64,000 nt of DNA from JANJWP01 sp964482035. Lineage in GTDB: Bacteria; Patescibacteriota; Gracilibacteria; BD1-5; UBA2023. Below are positions 1 to 9,910 of the stretch, piece by piece (the first letter of the stretch is position 1; every line of letters starts with the position of its first letter). The DNA lies in assembly GCA_964482035.1 (NCBI GenBank), contig CAYZVC010000001.1, positions 372,001 to 436,000 on the forward strand. Reading direction: 5' to 3'. Made by a program: the position numbers and the translations under genes. Under the pieces are notes generated by a model. The model searched no databases. It saw nothing but the letters and a program-made list of their open reading frames with translations, and had not been told where the DNA came from.

Positions 1-126
1 GAGCTAGCGCGGAATGCGGCCGCATGGGGGTTGGCGAGGGCCAGGGAAGACGCGTTCGGCGAACAAATCCGAAAAACCGAACGGCTTGTGGGAACTGAGT
101 CCCACCGCCCAACCGAAAAAAGGTAA
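1..126 (+). CDS. Possible 3' end of a gene entering from the left edge
   Basis: Frame 1 is open from the first base to a TAA at 124-126 and gives a 41-residue helical, Arg/Ala/Glu-rich tail. No domain is recognisable and the other frames are not decisively worse. It may be the C-terminus of a gene whose body lies outside the window, or not a gene at all. Confidence 0.3.
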   Translation, partial: ELARNAAAWGLARAREDAFGEQIRKTERLVGTESHRPTEKR

Positions 127-229
127 AACGGATACGGGACTCTGACGCCTTTTTTCCAAGAGGCTTCCGGAAAGGGGTTGTTTTCCACTGTTCCGGGCAA
201 GTTCGCGAACTCGATAATAACTACGAAAG

Positions 230-622
230 TTACCCTGTCAATAGTTCAAGAAGTATCTTTCTATAGCGGTCTGCGTGGGTTTCGATACCCGGAACGGGTT
301 CGAGTTCGTGCACGAGGCGGTTACGGATTTTGTGCAACTTCCAAATCTCTTCGAGACGGTTATGAAGGAGCGCCGGTTCCTTTTTCAGCTTCTCGCCGAG
401 CGTGCCTTTGTATCCCAGGGCGGAGAGGAGATGGTCGAGAACTTTGTCATATCCGACGATCCGTTCGTTCGCGGTACGTCATTCGAGGCGGGAAATTTCG
501 TCCGCGAGTTTTTTCGAATCTTTCGGCTTGAGACGTACGCGCGTGTGTTTCGAGAAGTACACGAAAACCGCCCCGAGGGCTACGGGTACGGCTACGATAA
601 GGAGAATGGCGATATCCTGCAT
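230..622 (-). CDS. Small membrane-anchored protein, function unknown
   Basis: With UGA read as Gly there is a single 130-residue frame from an ATG at 622 to TAA at 230. Residues about 4-22 form one hydrophobic segment (AILLIVAVPVALGAVF), followed by a basic stretch and a soluble helical domain containing LSALGYKGTLGEKLKK and ending RNRLVHE. This suggests an inner-membrane anchor with a cytoplasmic helical bundle. One in-frame UGA lies just after SRLE. It is divergent from the recX-like gene, so the roughly 100 bases between them should hold both promoters. I do not recognise the family and assign no function. Confidence 0.65.
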
Positions 623-725
623 GCCCGGAGGATACCGCGCATATGCCAAATGTCACGGGTTTTCGTAAACTTTTCTTCGCGATAGGCGGATTTCGACGTA
701 TCATCGCCGCAACCACCCTCGAACC

Positions 726-1343
726 GTGTTCCAAAAGAAACCCATCAAGATCCTCTCGGATCCCGACAAACTCCTCGCGTACGCCGCCTGGTATTATGGA
801 AAGTACGCTCCGCCGCTTTCGAAGCTCCGCGAGAGGCTTTTATTGAAGTCGTCGTCAGAATCCCTCGCCGAAGAAACGCTCGCGAGGTTTTCGAACTACG
901 TAGACGACCGCACGAACCTCGAATCTAAAATTTCTTTCGCCGCAAGAGGAGGGAAGACCCTTTACAAGACGAGGAGTTCCCTCGTTATGAAGGGATTCGA
1001 TAAAGACGAAGTCCGTTCGGTTTTGGAATCCGAAGATTCGTTTACCGATTGGAACGTCCGGTCTCCCGCGATTCGCAAGCGCCTTGCTTCTTTCGCTTCC
1101 AAGGGCAAGTCCCGCTCGGTGGCGCTCATGACCATCAAATCCGAATACCCGGAATTTAAAGACCTTCTCGACCAGGAAGTCCGTGAAAACTATCCCACGG
1201 ATTCCGAACTTCTCGCTTCTTGTCACGGTTTGCCCGAATCGGTCCCCTCCGATCCGGTACAAAAAAAGAAAGCCCAAGACCGGTTGGTCCGGCTGGGCTT
1301 CCGATATTCCGACTTGTCCGCGTTCTTCAATCCAGACGACTAG
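726..1343 (+). CDS. recX: RecX-like regulatory protein
   Basis: 205-residue protein built of three-helix repeats typical of RecX, for example AAWYYGKYAPPLSKLRERL near the N-terminus (Y.....PPLSKLRERLL pattern) and AIRKRLASFASKGKSRSVA in the middle. RecX family proteins bind RecA filaments and limit RecA recombinase and coprotease activity in the cytoplasm. Length matches the family (150-270 residues). The only start in the open frame after the upstream TAA at 666 is GTG at 726, with no clear Shine-Dalgarno sequence. It stops at TAG and has no internal UGA. Its recA partner is not in the window. Confidence 0.75.
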   Translation: MFQKKPIKILSDPDKLLAYAAWYYGKYAPPLSKLRERLLLKSSSESLAEETLARFSNYVDDRTNLESKISFAARGGKTLYKTRSSLVMKGFDKDEVRSVLESEDSFTDWNVRSPAIRKRLASFASKGKSRSVALMTIKSEYPEFKDLLDQEVRENYPTDSELLASCHGLPESVPSDPVQKKKAQDRLVRLGFRYSDLSAFFNPDD

Positions 1344-1362
1344 CGCCGTTCGAACATGGCGG

Positions 1363-1575
1363 TTATTTCTTTTCGACCACGTTGATGACCTTGTCGTCGA
1401 AAACGACCACGTCGCCGGGGAAGATTTTTTTTGCGCACATCGTGCATACTTCTCCATTGAGCGTAGCCCAGCGGTTCTTGATGGCGAGCTTCGCTTCGCC
1501 GCCGGTTCCTACGTAGCGGGAAGCCTTGAGGAGCTGGGCGAGTTCGATATGTCCGCCGGATACTGCGAATTCCAT
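1363..1575 (-). CDS. S4-like RNA-binding protein (YbcJ family)
   Basis: 70 residues from the ATG at 1575; the frame is open further 5' to 1614, but the YbcJ family is about 70 residues long, which favours the internal ATG. The sequence has the YbcJ/S4 signature HIELAQLLKASRYVGTGGEA followed by AIKNRWATLNGEV and a terminal beta segment PGDVVVFDDKVINVV. Such proteins carry a minimal S4 fold that binds structured RNA, often ribosomal. It is convergent with recX, only 19 bases apart. A CxxC pair (CTMC) sits in the middle. No internal UGA. Confidence 0.75.
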   Translation of the reverse strand: MEFAVSGGHIELAQLLKASRYVGTGGEAKLAIKNRWATLNGEVCTMCAKKIFPGDVVVFDDKVINVVEKK

Positions 1576-1680
1576 GGTTTCTTGTTTACTGGTACCTACG
1601 AAAGATACCCGCAATCGTTCGAAAAGCGAGCGAAAGCGGGTATTTTCTTTATGACGTTCGGATGACGGTGAACCGTCGGT

Positions 1681-2064
1681 TTACGCGAGGCGCGCAACGG
1701 CGAACGCCCCTACCGACATGGCGAGCGCCACGTAGGGGAAAATCTGCTGGAAGGGTTTCGAACGGGCGAACTCTTCCGCGATGGCGAACGTCCATTTGGG
1801 GAACGCGATGATGAAGAACCCCTTGGCGAGCGCGATCCATCAGAGCGTTGCGACCAGGATTTCCCTGATTGCCTGCGAATCCGTCCGGCCCGATACGATG
1901 GCTGCGCCTACGATGATGGCGAACAGGCCCGAAAGGTAGGTCAGTCAGCGGTTTCCTTCGAAATCTCACATAAGGCTTCTGAGCATCTTCTTGTCCGTAA
2001 GGCCGCCGATTCCGACGGCGAGGTAGACGAGGGCAAATACCTCCAAAATGACTGCGTCGCTCAT
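1681..2064 (-). CDS. Small polytopic membrane protein, function unknown
   Basis: 127 residues from ATG 2064 to TAA 1681, with three in-frame UGA codons. Hydropathy by eye gives four membrane segments (about 5-22, 43-60, 72-92 and 103-125) with the polar loop LTDKKMLRSLMGDFEGNRG after the first. The UGA-broken standard reading leaves only fragments. Paired four-helix small proteins like this are common in CPR genomes but I cannot name a family. The gene is divergent from the GH26 gene. Confidence 0.7.
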
Positions 2065-2214
2065 AGTGGGATGGGTAATGGATACCGTTCGCATTCTAGT
2101 CTCCGCATTCCCGAATCAAGCCGAATTTCGGTCATTTCGCGAATATTGCGTGAAAAACCCATGAAAACCGGCTTCGGGACTTGCGTTTTCCCCATTTCGA
2201 TTAGGATTCGGACA

Positions 2215-3558
2215 ATGTTTGACCGTATCCCGTTCCGTCTGATGCCGAAGGCTTTCCGAACCCTTTCGAAATTCCTCCTCGCTCTCGTTTTTTTCGCTTT
2301 GCCGAACCTCGTTCCGCAGGGCGTTTCCGCGTTTTCGGGAGATACGCTTTCCGGTTCGGTCCTTACCGCTTCCGGATCCGGCGTTTTCGTGTCTTCCACC
2401 TGAACCTCATTTTCGGGCAAGACCGCTTCCGGAACGTTCTTCTCGGGTTCGCTTTTGAAGCCGAAACTTCCGGTTCCGCATTTGGTTCAGACCGGACTTC
2501 GCGCGGAACATAACCTTCCGGAGGAAATACTCGGCATCGAAAGCCGTTATCCGGGGGCGAGGGTTTCCACCGTTTCGTTCATCCACGACGATTACGGCAC
2601 TGGTACCGATACTGACTTCCGCCGTTCCGTAGCGCTTCTCGGCACCTGACGCGTCTACCATGTCACGATTTCCCCGTTCGGGTATACTGCCGCCCAAGTC
2701 GCTTCTGGAGCGTATGACGACTCCTACGCGCGTTTTTTCCGAACGGCTCGCGAACTCAAGGTAAAGGTGCTCTTCCGCACCATGCACGAAATGAACGGGG
2801 GATGGTACTCGTGGGCTTCGCATCCGGCCGATTTTCGTCGTGCGTTCCGCCACGTGAGCGAACTGGCTCGAAAACATGCCCTCCCGAAAGACACGTTCAA
2901 GATGGTTTTTTCCGTAAATTCGCTCGATCTCCCCACGAAAGACGACGTCCCCACGCAGAGCTCGGCGCTCGTGCATTGCGAGCTCGACTGACCGGTTACG
3001 GAAGACATGCCGTTTTGTCCCACCTTCGAAGACTATTGGCCCGGTGACGAATACGTTGACGTAGTCGGCACGACCTTGTACAACTGGGGCCGAGCCAAGG
3101 CCGAAAAGTGGGCCGGCTGGAAAACCGCCGAAGAAATGCTTTGAGAATACGGATTGCTCGTCCGTCTTCAGAAATTCTGAAAGCCCGTCGGCCTCGACGA
3201 AGTGGGTACGACGTCCGCCCGTTTCAACGGCAAGTGGACGTGGGATAAAGCCCGTGCTTCGTACCTCGACAATCTCGACGACAAGAACGCCTGGATATCG
3301 GATTTGGCGCGATACTCCGCATTCGGAGGTCATCTTTCGTACGTCGTGTATTTCAATTGCGACAAGACCTACGGACTTTCCAAACCCGTACAGGGCGAAC
3401 TCGACTGGAAGGCGCTTTCTCCGGACAATCCCACCGAATACCTCTCCGCGCTCGATTTCCTCGCGCTTGGAAACGGCAAGGGGCCGTACGCCCCAAAATG
3501 AATCAGGAAGACTTCCAAGAAGGGGTTTCAAACCGCTTCCGAAACCGCTAAAAAATAG
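2215..3558 (+). CDS. Secreted GH26-type glycoside hydrolase (mannanase-like)
   Basis: 447 residues with in-frame UGA codons throughout. A Sec signal peptide follows the ATG at 2215 (KFLLALVFFALPNLVPQGVSA). A Ser/Thr/Gly-rich linker leads into a GH26 barrel. The family signature FRTMHEMNGGWYSW holds the acid/base Glu192, and GLDEVGT holds the candidate nucleophile Glu329; TTLYNWG sits between them. GH26 enzymes hydrolyse beta-1,4-mannan or related beta-glycans outside the cell. The C-terminus ends in a short basic tail. The 3' end lies 11 bases before recQ. An AGGA six to nine bases 5' of the ATG is a weak ribosome-binding site. Exact substrate cannot be told. Confidence 0.85.
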
Positions 3559-3569
3559 CCCAACCCAAA

Positions 3570-5450
3570 ATGTCTCCATCCCCCGAACGCGTACTTCGGG
3601 ACGTTTTCCGTCTCGAAGCCTTCCGCGATGGGCAAAAAGAAATCGTCGACGCCGTCATGTCCGGCAAGAACGCCATGGTCCTCATGCCTACGGGCGGCGG
3701 CAAATCTTTGACGTACCAGATTCCCGGCATTTGCCGCGAAGGCGTGGCGATCATCATCTCGCCGCTCATTTCGCTGATGAAGGACCAGGCGGACAAACTC
3801 AATTCCCTCGGTATCCGCGCCGAAGTCATCAACTCTACCAAAAGCCCCGGGGAGATTTCGGACGTTCTGGAAGACATCAAGTGGTCCGAAGAAAGCGCGA
3901 AGCCCGTAAAATTCCTCTACATCGCTCCGGAGCGCCTTCGCAGCCGGCATTTCGTCGAAACGCTTTCCAACGTTCCCGTCAGCCTTCTCGCCATCGACGA
4001 AGCCCATTGCATCAGCCAATGGGGGCATGATTTCCGAACGAGCTACCTGCAGATCCGCGACTTCGTGAAGACCCTCCGTTTGGACGAGCGTGGCATTCCG
4101 CTCATGGCGCTCACTGCGACGGCGACGGCCAAAGTTCGCCTCGACATCGTCGAACGCCTCGGCATGAAGAAATTCGAGACCTTCATCAAGGGTTTCGACC
4201 GCCCCAACGTCGCCATCATCGTACGCGAAATCTCCAAAAAGGACGCGAAGTTCGCCAAGATGAAGGAGGTCATCCAAAAGACTCCGGGCGTCGGCATCGT
4301 CTACTGTTCGACCATCAAGCACGTGGGCGAAGTGTACGATTTTTTGAAAAAGCAGGGGATTCCCGCGGGAAGATATACCGGCAGCGTCACGAACGAAGAC
4401 CGTGAAAAGGTGCAGAACGGCTTCATGAACGACGAGTTCAAGGTCATCGTCGCGACCAATGCGTTTGGAATGGGCATCGACAAGAAGGACATCCGTTTCG
4501 TCATCCATTACAACCTTCCAGGAAGCATCGAAGGCTACTACCAGGAAGCCGGCCGTGCAGGACGCGACGGCAAGAACAGCTATTCGGTCGTTCTCGCCTC
4601 GTACCAGGATACCAAAATCCAGGAGTTCTTCATTGAGAACGCGCACCCGTCGCAGGCGGATATTTTCAAGTTCTACGACTACCTCTACGCGCCGTTCCAA
4701 CCGGGCGAAGGTTCCGATACGCCCATCGCAAAAACCCAGATGGCTATGGCCAACGAATCGGGCCTGAAGAGCGACATGCAGGTGGGCGCGATCATCCGCA
4801 TCCTCGAAAAATACGGGATTCTCGAACGTGGCGGAGCGGACGGCGAGGAAGGGTTCCGCGGTAGGGGATTGGTGCTTCGGTCCGGCAGGAAAACGCATGC
4901 CAACATCGGCATCGACTGGAACCGTCAGAAACTTTTGGAAAACGATTCGTATTCGAAGCTCGAAGAGGTGAAGAAGTTTCTCTTTTCTCCGCAGTGCCGC
5001 AAGAAGCGCGTGCTCGAATATTTCGGTGACGAGATCGATGCCGAAAAGATCGCGAATTGATGCTGAGCGTGCGATTTCTGTCTTGGGATTTCCGGTTCCG
5101 GAGGAAACGAAGACGCCGAACCGGTTCCGCTTTCGGCATACGAATTCGTGCTCGAAACGGTCGACAAGTACGACGAAAAGTACGGTATGACCAGCATTCG
5201 CGAATGCCTCGCGGGCAGCAAATCGAAGAACGTTCAGAAATACGCGCTCGACAAAGATCGCAACTACGGAGTTCTGAAACAGTATTCGCAAGACGTCATC
5301 GAAAGCATGATGAAATCCTTGGAGAGGGAAGGGTATCTTTACCGTACGCCCGGAATGTACCCGAAGGTCGGGCTTTCGCTCAAAGGCAAGCAGGCTATCA
5401 AGGACGAAGAAATCCTCAAGGCCGACGCGAAAGCGTTGGGGAGGGGGTAA
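3570..5450 (+). CDS. recQ: ATP-dependent DNA helicase RecQ
   Basis: 626 residues. Motif I TGGGKS at 41-46, DEAH box DEAHCISQWGHDFR starting at 143, helicase motif VI region YQEAGRAGRDG, then the zinc-binding motif C498-G499-A-C501-D-F-C504. Gly499 and the preceding Gly497 are UGA codons; C-G-x-C-D-x-C is invariant in RecQ, so this is direct evidence that UGA means Gly. A winged-helix RQC domain follows; there is no HRDC domain. RecQ unwinds 3'-5' in recombination and replication-fork repair. Under the standard code the gene would be split at 5058. It follows the GH26 gene closely and probably shares a transcript. Confidence 0.95.
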
Positions 5451-5512
5451 TTTTTGGATGTTTTACCGAGCGCGAGCGCTTTGTCGCTTTCGACTACGAT
5501 TCGGCCTGAAAT

Positions 5513-6838
5513 CTATTTTGCGTGATTATCGATCCATCGAAGTCCGAAAAATCATTCGTGCACGGGTACTTCGATGGGTTTCTCTATTTTCGCGTTCCGG
5601 TACTCATCTTCGGTCACGTGAAACGAATACCCCGTACCATCTTTATGGTATTTTGCCGTCACGAAGTACTCGAACTTTTCTCATTCGCGTTTTCCTCACA
5701 TGGTGTAGATGTTCGTCACCGCCATGCGTTCCGTGAATACGGGAGAGATATCCAGGGCACAATTGTAATATACGAACGTTCACCATAGTCAGACCGCGAG
5801 CACGCATGTTTTCGCGAATCTCATCGGGAAATTAACCGGAAGGTAAAGCATTCATCACAACGCCGGTGAGATTACGCTGAACGTTATCATGAATACATTC
5901 CAAAATCACTCGTTTAACGGCAAAAGCGGCACGTATTCGATAAAGGAAGATATTCATAACACGCCGATTGAATACAAGAAGGGCCAATCCATGTTCGCAC
6001 GCGCGGTTCCGTATCCGTCGTTTATCACCCTTGCGAGTCCTCTCGACATTACGACCGAAGACGTCACGATGACGAATATTCCGCTCAAAATCACGGCTCA
6101 TACTATTTTCGGTACCGGTATGCCACCGTACGGTTCCCCTCATATCAAGATAATCGACGCGATAACCGCGACGGCGGTCAACGTTTTTGAAAACTTCGAG
6201 TATTTTTTTACCGACGTGTCTAACTCAACCCTGGATTTTCCTGTCCTTTCCATTAATTCTTCTATTTCCAAACCCCTCCGACTGACGTCGAGATTGAGCA
6301 TTTTTCGATAAACGTTGCTCAAGAACCGTCACGTATCTTGGTATAAGTTCAGCGGTATCTTTACGTAACGCCAATTCACTCCCTTCAAATATAACCGCAA
6401 TTCTCCGTCTATCCGATATCACTCTATTTCATCGAACTGGTACGTCGTTTTAGAAAATTCCGACACGATGGTAATACCCGTTTCATTTACTATCAGGGCA
6501 TTCTTCGGACGGAGTTTCTCGTAATAATACCAACCGAATGCCGAAAGCCATAAAGTTAGAAGAAAAAGCCAATATAATCCCTCGAATCCGGTAATTGCTG
6601 CGCAAGTGACGACGAATCCGGGGATCAGTATCGCGAATAGAATTCCGATGTTTTTCACGACGGCCGATGGTTCCGACTCAATCGGATACGTTTCCTCAGA
6701 TTCGAATTTCAATTCGTAATCCCCATCGTCGTATTCATCGTCCCATTCTTCGTCGTACGTAGGATTTTCTCGCATGAGAGGCATTGATGAATGTTCGACC
6801 TGCGCTGATTTGTGGTGCGTCTCCTTTCCTTTTTTCAT
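5513..6838 (-). CDS. Membrane protein with PH-like domain between membrane segments
   Basis: 441 residues in one frame from ATG 6838 to TAG 5513, interrupted by about a dozen UGA codons, so standard translation shows only unrelated-looking scraps. Layout: acidic cytoplasmic N-terminus (DEEWDDEYDDGDYE), two membrane helices (about 63-105), a beta-rich segment resembling bacterial PH domains (NALIVNETGITIVSEF, then FDEIEGYRIDGELRLYL), a helical linker, four more membrane helices (about 215-335), and a soluble C-terminal beta domain. AT-rich compared with its neighbours. Divergent from the pseudoprotease gene. Family not recognised; a membrane-stress or transport role would be guesswork. Confidence 0.7.
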
Positions 6839-6874
6839 ATTTGATAGAGAATATCCTAAATAATCCCCATTTCC

Positions 6875-8737
6875 ATGAAAGTTTGTGAGTCGTGCGGTAA
6901 GCTTTTTGCTGATGACGCTTCTGGATGTCCTTCGTGCATTCCGAAAGTGAAGCGGGTTATCGAAAAACCGAAGCCGGTCGATTCGAAGCCGATTTCTTTC
7001 TGGAAATGGCTTACGCTCGCCAGCGTTCTTATGACCGTCGCGAAAGGCATCGCTTACGTCGCGTTCCCGACTTCATCCGTTCCGCCGTCCGCATATGGGC
7101 CACAGGTAACGCCGGAGAACTCCCGAAGCAGTTCTTCCAGAGGCGACTCGGCTTCGAGTTTCGTCGCACCGGAGGAACTTTCCGCACAACAAGCGTTCAA
7201 AGTTTCGCCCTTTAAATCCGTCGTTCTGCTTCAAACGGCCTGATTTTGAGGCTCGTCCAAAGTATCGTCTCTCGTCGGCACCGTAGTAAGCAAAGACGGT
7301 CTCATCCTTACGCTTTCGAAGCCCTTCGAACCGGCAGGTTTCGAATCGACCGCGGGTTCGATTTCCGTTTGCGTGAACGACGACGTCTCCAAATCGCCCA
7401 CCTGCGGATATTCCGCCAAGGTTCTTATGCGAAATACGAAGCTCAATCTCGCGCTTTTACAGGCTGACAAGCCGCTGGACGGCCTCGTTCCGGTGAGGTT
7501 GTACGGGCTTCCCACATCCGTCGCTTCGATGACCCGCGTAGGAATTGCCTGATATCAGTACGATTCTAACGGTTTCGGTTTCGTCGCGTCTTCCGGAAAG
7601 GCTTTCATGAACGGCAACAAGGATGCCTACGACCTCGATTTCCCTTTGCGTAACGGCTACGACTGAGGAACGCTTTTCGACGCCAATGGAGTGTTCGTTT
7701 GAATCGCGAGGCCTTCGGCAGCCTCGAATTCGATTTTGGCTTCTTGAGTCTCCGCTTCGGCAATCGCCGGCTGGCTCGACCAGTTCGCAACCAAATGACC
7801 TGGGAAATATTCGGTTTCGGATTTCACATCGAAAAGCAAAATGCCCGAGGGTACCGTCATCGACGTTTCCCCTACAGAACGTCCGGAGTTGGCGGCGGAA
7901 CTCGAATGGTTGAAAACTCCCGGCCACGTTCCTTCGGAAACCGTTTCGCGAGGATTGGCGTTCTTAAAGTCCGCACCGGATTCTTTCGAGGCGAATTTCG
8001 CCGTGGCGAAAGCCCACGTTCTCGCTTGAGAAATCCAGAAGTCTTTGGGATACTTCGAAAAGGCGGCAATGTTTTCCAATGGAAATCCGAAGGTCGGAAT
8101 CGCGTACGCCGACGTCCTGATTAAAACGTGACGCTCGTCGGAGGCTTTGCAGATTCTGACTTCCGCCCAATCGCAAAAACTCGATGGCGCTTCCATGGCC
8201 GATTCGTACGTCGTCGAAGCCAGCGCATACGAGTCCCTGAACAGACCCATGGACAGGTTAGTCGCGTTTAAGCGGGCACTTTTATCGGATTCGAACAACG
8301 CCGCAGCCAAATCGGGGTATGAGTCTATGATTTTTCCCAAACTTCCCGCATTCTCTCCCGAAGACGACGAGGCATGTAAAAAGAAATCCTGAGCGTACGC
8401 AAGGGCTACCTGATTGAAAGATTCGAAATCGCAGCCAATTTGCGAGTGCCAGCCATGATCCAGGCAGGCGGAAAAGGTCCTTTATTGTTACGAGAACAGA
8501 TCCGCTTCCATTACGCAGGAGGAGTCGCTGAAATTCATCCAGTACTACGTTCACGACCATTTCTCATGAAGGAACCGCAGTTTCAAATCGTCCGACTGCG
8601 GCGCGTTGCAGAAAGATTATGCCGTTTTCGAACCCGTGAGGGGTGGATTTTCCGAGGCGGCCGTACCGAACAGCATCGTCGACGTCATCCATTCGTATTA
8701 CACGAAAGACGCGATACTCACCTGTAACAAGCGGTAA
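6875..8737 (+). CDS. Zinc-ribbon / TM / degenerate trypsin-like / TPR protein
   Basis: 620 residues. N-terminal zinc ribbon (C4xxC7, C18xxC21), one membrane helix (about 42-64), then an extracytoplasmic domain with the order of an HtrA/trypsin-like protease: KSVVLLQTAG, GTVVSKDGLILT, LNLALLQADK, and NGYDGGTLFDANGVFVGIA. The last equals the usual GNSGGPLFD loop but the catalytic Ser is Asp263; the catalytic His and Asp positions also look replaced. Gly264 of the loop is UGA. TPR-like helices occupy roughly 370-490 and a Cys-containing tail ends the protein. Likely a binding scaffold rather than an active protease. First gene of an operon reaching to 11827. Confidence 0.75.
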
Positions 8738-8805
8738 CCTCCGGTTTTCTTGTCCGAAACCGCAATACCTGTTATGATTTACGGGTAAATTCTGATTGTC
8801 GAAAT

Positions 8806-9102
8806 TTGCCGAACGTACAAGCGCTCCGAACCGATCTCATCAGCGTCCTTGAAAATCTCAGGCCGCACTTTGCGGAAGCTGATTTCCTCATTGGGGCGAT
8901 ACGTGAATGACTGGACGAAACTTCGCTTCTCGAACTTGCAGATTTGCTCGAATCCGCCGCATTGGCAGTGGACGGAAAGGCCATGGAGGACAAACTTTCT
9001 TCAGCCATTCTCCTCGTTCGCGAAAGAAGGGAGATCGAAATTAAGGAAAGGAGCGAAGAGTCAGCAGAGGCGAAGAACGTCCTTGAATCCGACTTCCTAT
9101 AA
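8806..9102 (+). CDS. Small acidic helical protein, function unknown
   Basis: 98 residues if TTG at 8806 is the start; no ATG exists in the frame before residue 60. One UGA (Gly) in AIREGLDE. The protein is all-helical and charged, ending in a coiled-coil-like stretch (REIEIKERSEESAEAK). Its TAA overlaps nothing but lies one base before the next ATG, so the two genes are translationally close. It sits second in the 6875-11827 operon. No family recognised. Confidence 0.55.
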
Positions 9103-9103
9103 A

Positions 9104-9904
9104 ATGGAAAAACAAAAACTTCAGGAAGGGGCGGAAACCCGTTCCGAACCGAACCTCGACAAGGCGAAAGCCCTCGCAGCCCAAAATCCCAAAGCGCTTG
9201 CTGCGGCAATTAAGGCGGACCCCAAAGCAGAAGGGGTTTTTTCGCGAATCGCCGGTGGCGCTTGGAAGGGCGTGGTTTCTTGAGGAACTTCCGCCTGGGA
9301 AGGCACGAAAGCGGCGTTCGTATGAACGGGGGAGTTCATCGGCGTCGGCATCGCGAAGTTGCAATTGGAAGGTACGGATTCGTTTTTGGACTATACCGCC
9401 GATAAAACCGCAGGCATTCGAAACGTCGTGAATATCGCGGGCGAAGCCATTGCCATTACCGCATTCGAAGCGGTGCACGGAGACCGCTCGGTAGTGGCGG
9501 ACGCGGTAGAGTATTGGAAAGAAAAAGGCGTAAAATTTTGAAATTTGCCGGCAGAACGCCAAGCCGAGTTGGTTTCGAGTTTCGCTACCCAGGTCGCAAT
9601 CGGCGTACTCGGTTCAAAGGGGCTCGGTGCCGTATCCAAGACGGCTACCGCCGCGAGGGCGGTCGATGCCGTGGGAACCGCCGCGCGCGCGGGTGCCGAG
9701 GTCTCCGCTGCCGCGGCAAGATCCGCGCAGACGCTTCGCGCAGCCGGTAAAATGGGCAGAGCGGCTACTTTGGAAGCTGCGGGAAGCGCTGCCGAACATA
9801 CCGTTGCGGCAGTTGGAAAATCAGCCGAAAAAGTCGTGAAGGCCGGCGCGAAACTCTGAGTTACCGCCGCGGGTCTCGATACCTCCGCTTTCGCTAAAGA
9901 ATAG
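9104..9904 (+). CDS. Ala/Gly-rich helical protein, function unknown
   Basis: 266 residues, ATG 9104 to TAG 9902, four UGA codons. Starts hydrophilic, then shows amphipathic and mildly hydrophobic Ala-rich segments (GVGIAKLQLEGTDSFLDY, IAGEAIAITAFEAVHGD, QVAIGVLGSKGLGAVSKT) and a long Ala/Arg helix (AARAGAEVSAAAARSAQTL). Such composition resembles pore-forming or chaperone-like helical proteins but no family is identifiable. It lies six bases before the 638-residue gene, and both share the low-complexity Ala/Ser style, which suggests the products act together. Confidence 0.65.
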
Positions 9905-9910
9905 CCGAAA

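Noticed and set aside
2061..2420. Minus-strand frame of 119 codons
   Set aside because: Opposite the GH26 signal peptide; the plus strand has a proper secretory leader.
3528..5291. 587-codon minus-strand frame opposite recQ
   Set aside because: Antisense shadow; recQ on the plus strand carries all helicase motifs.
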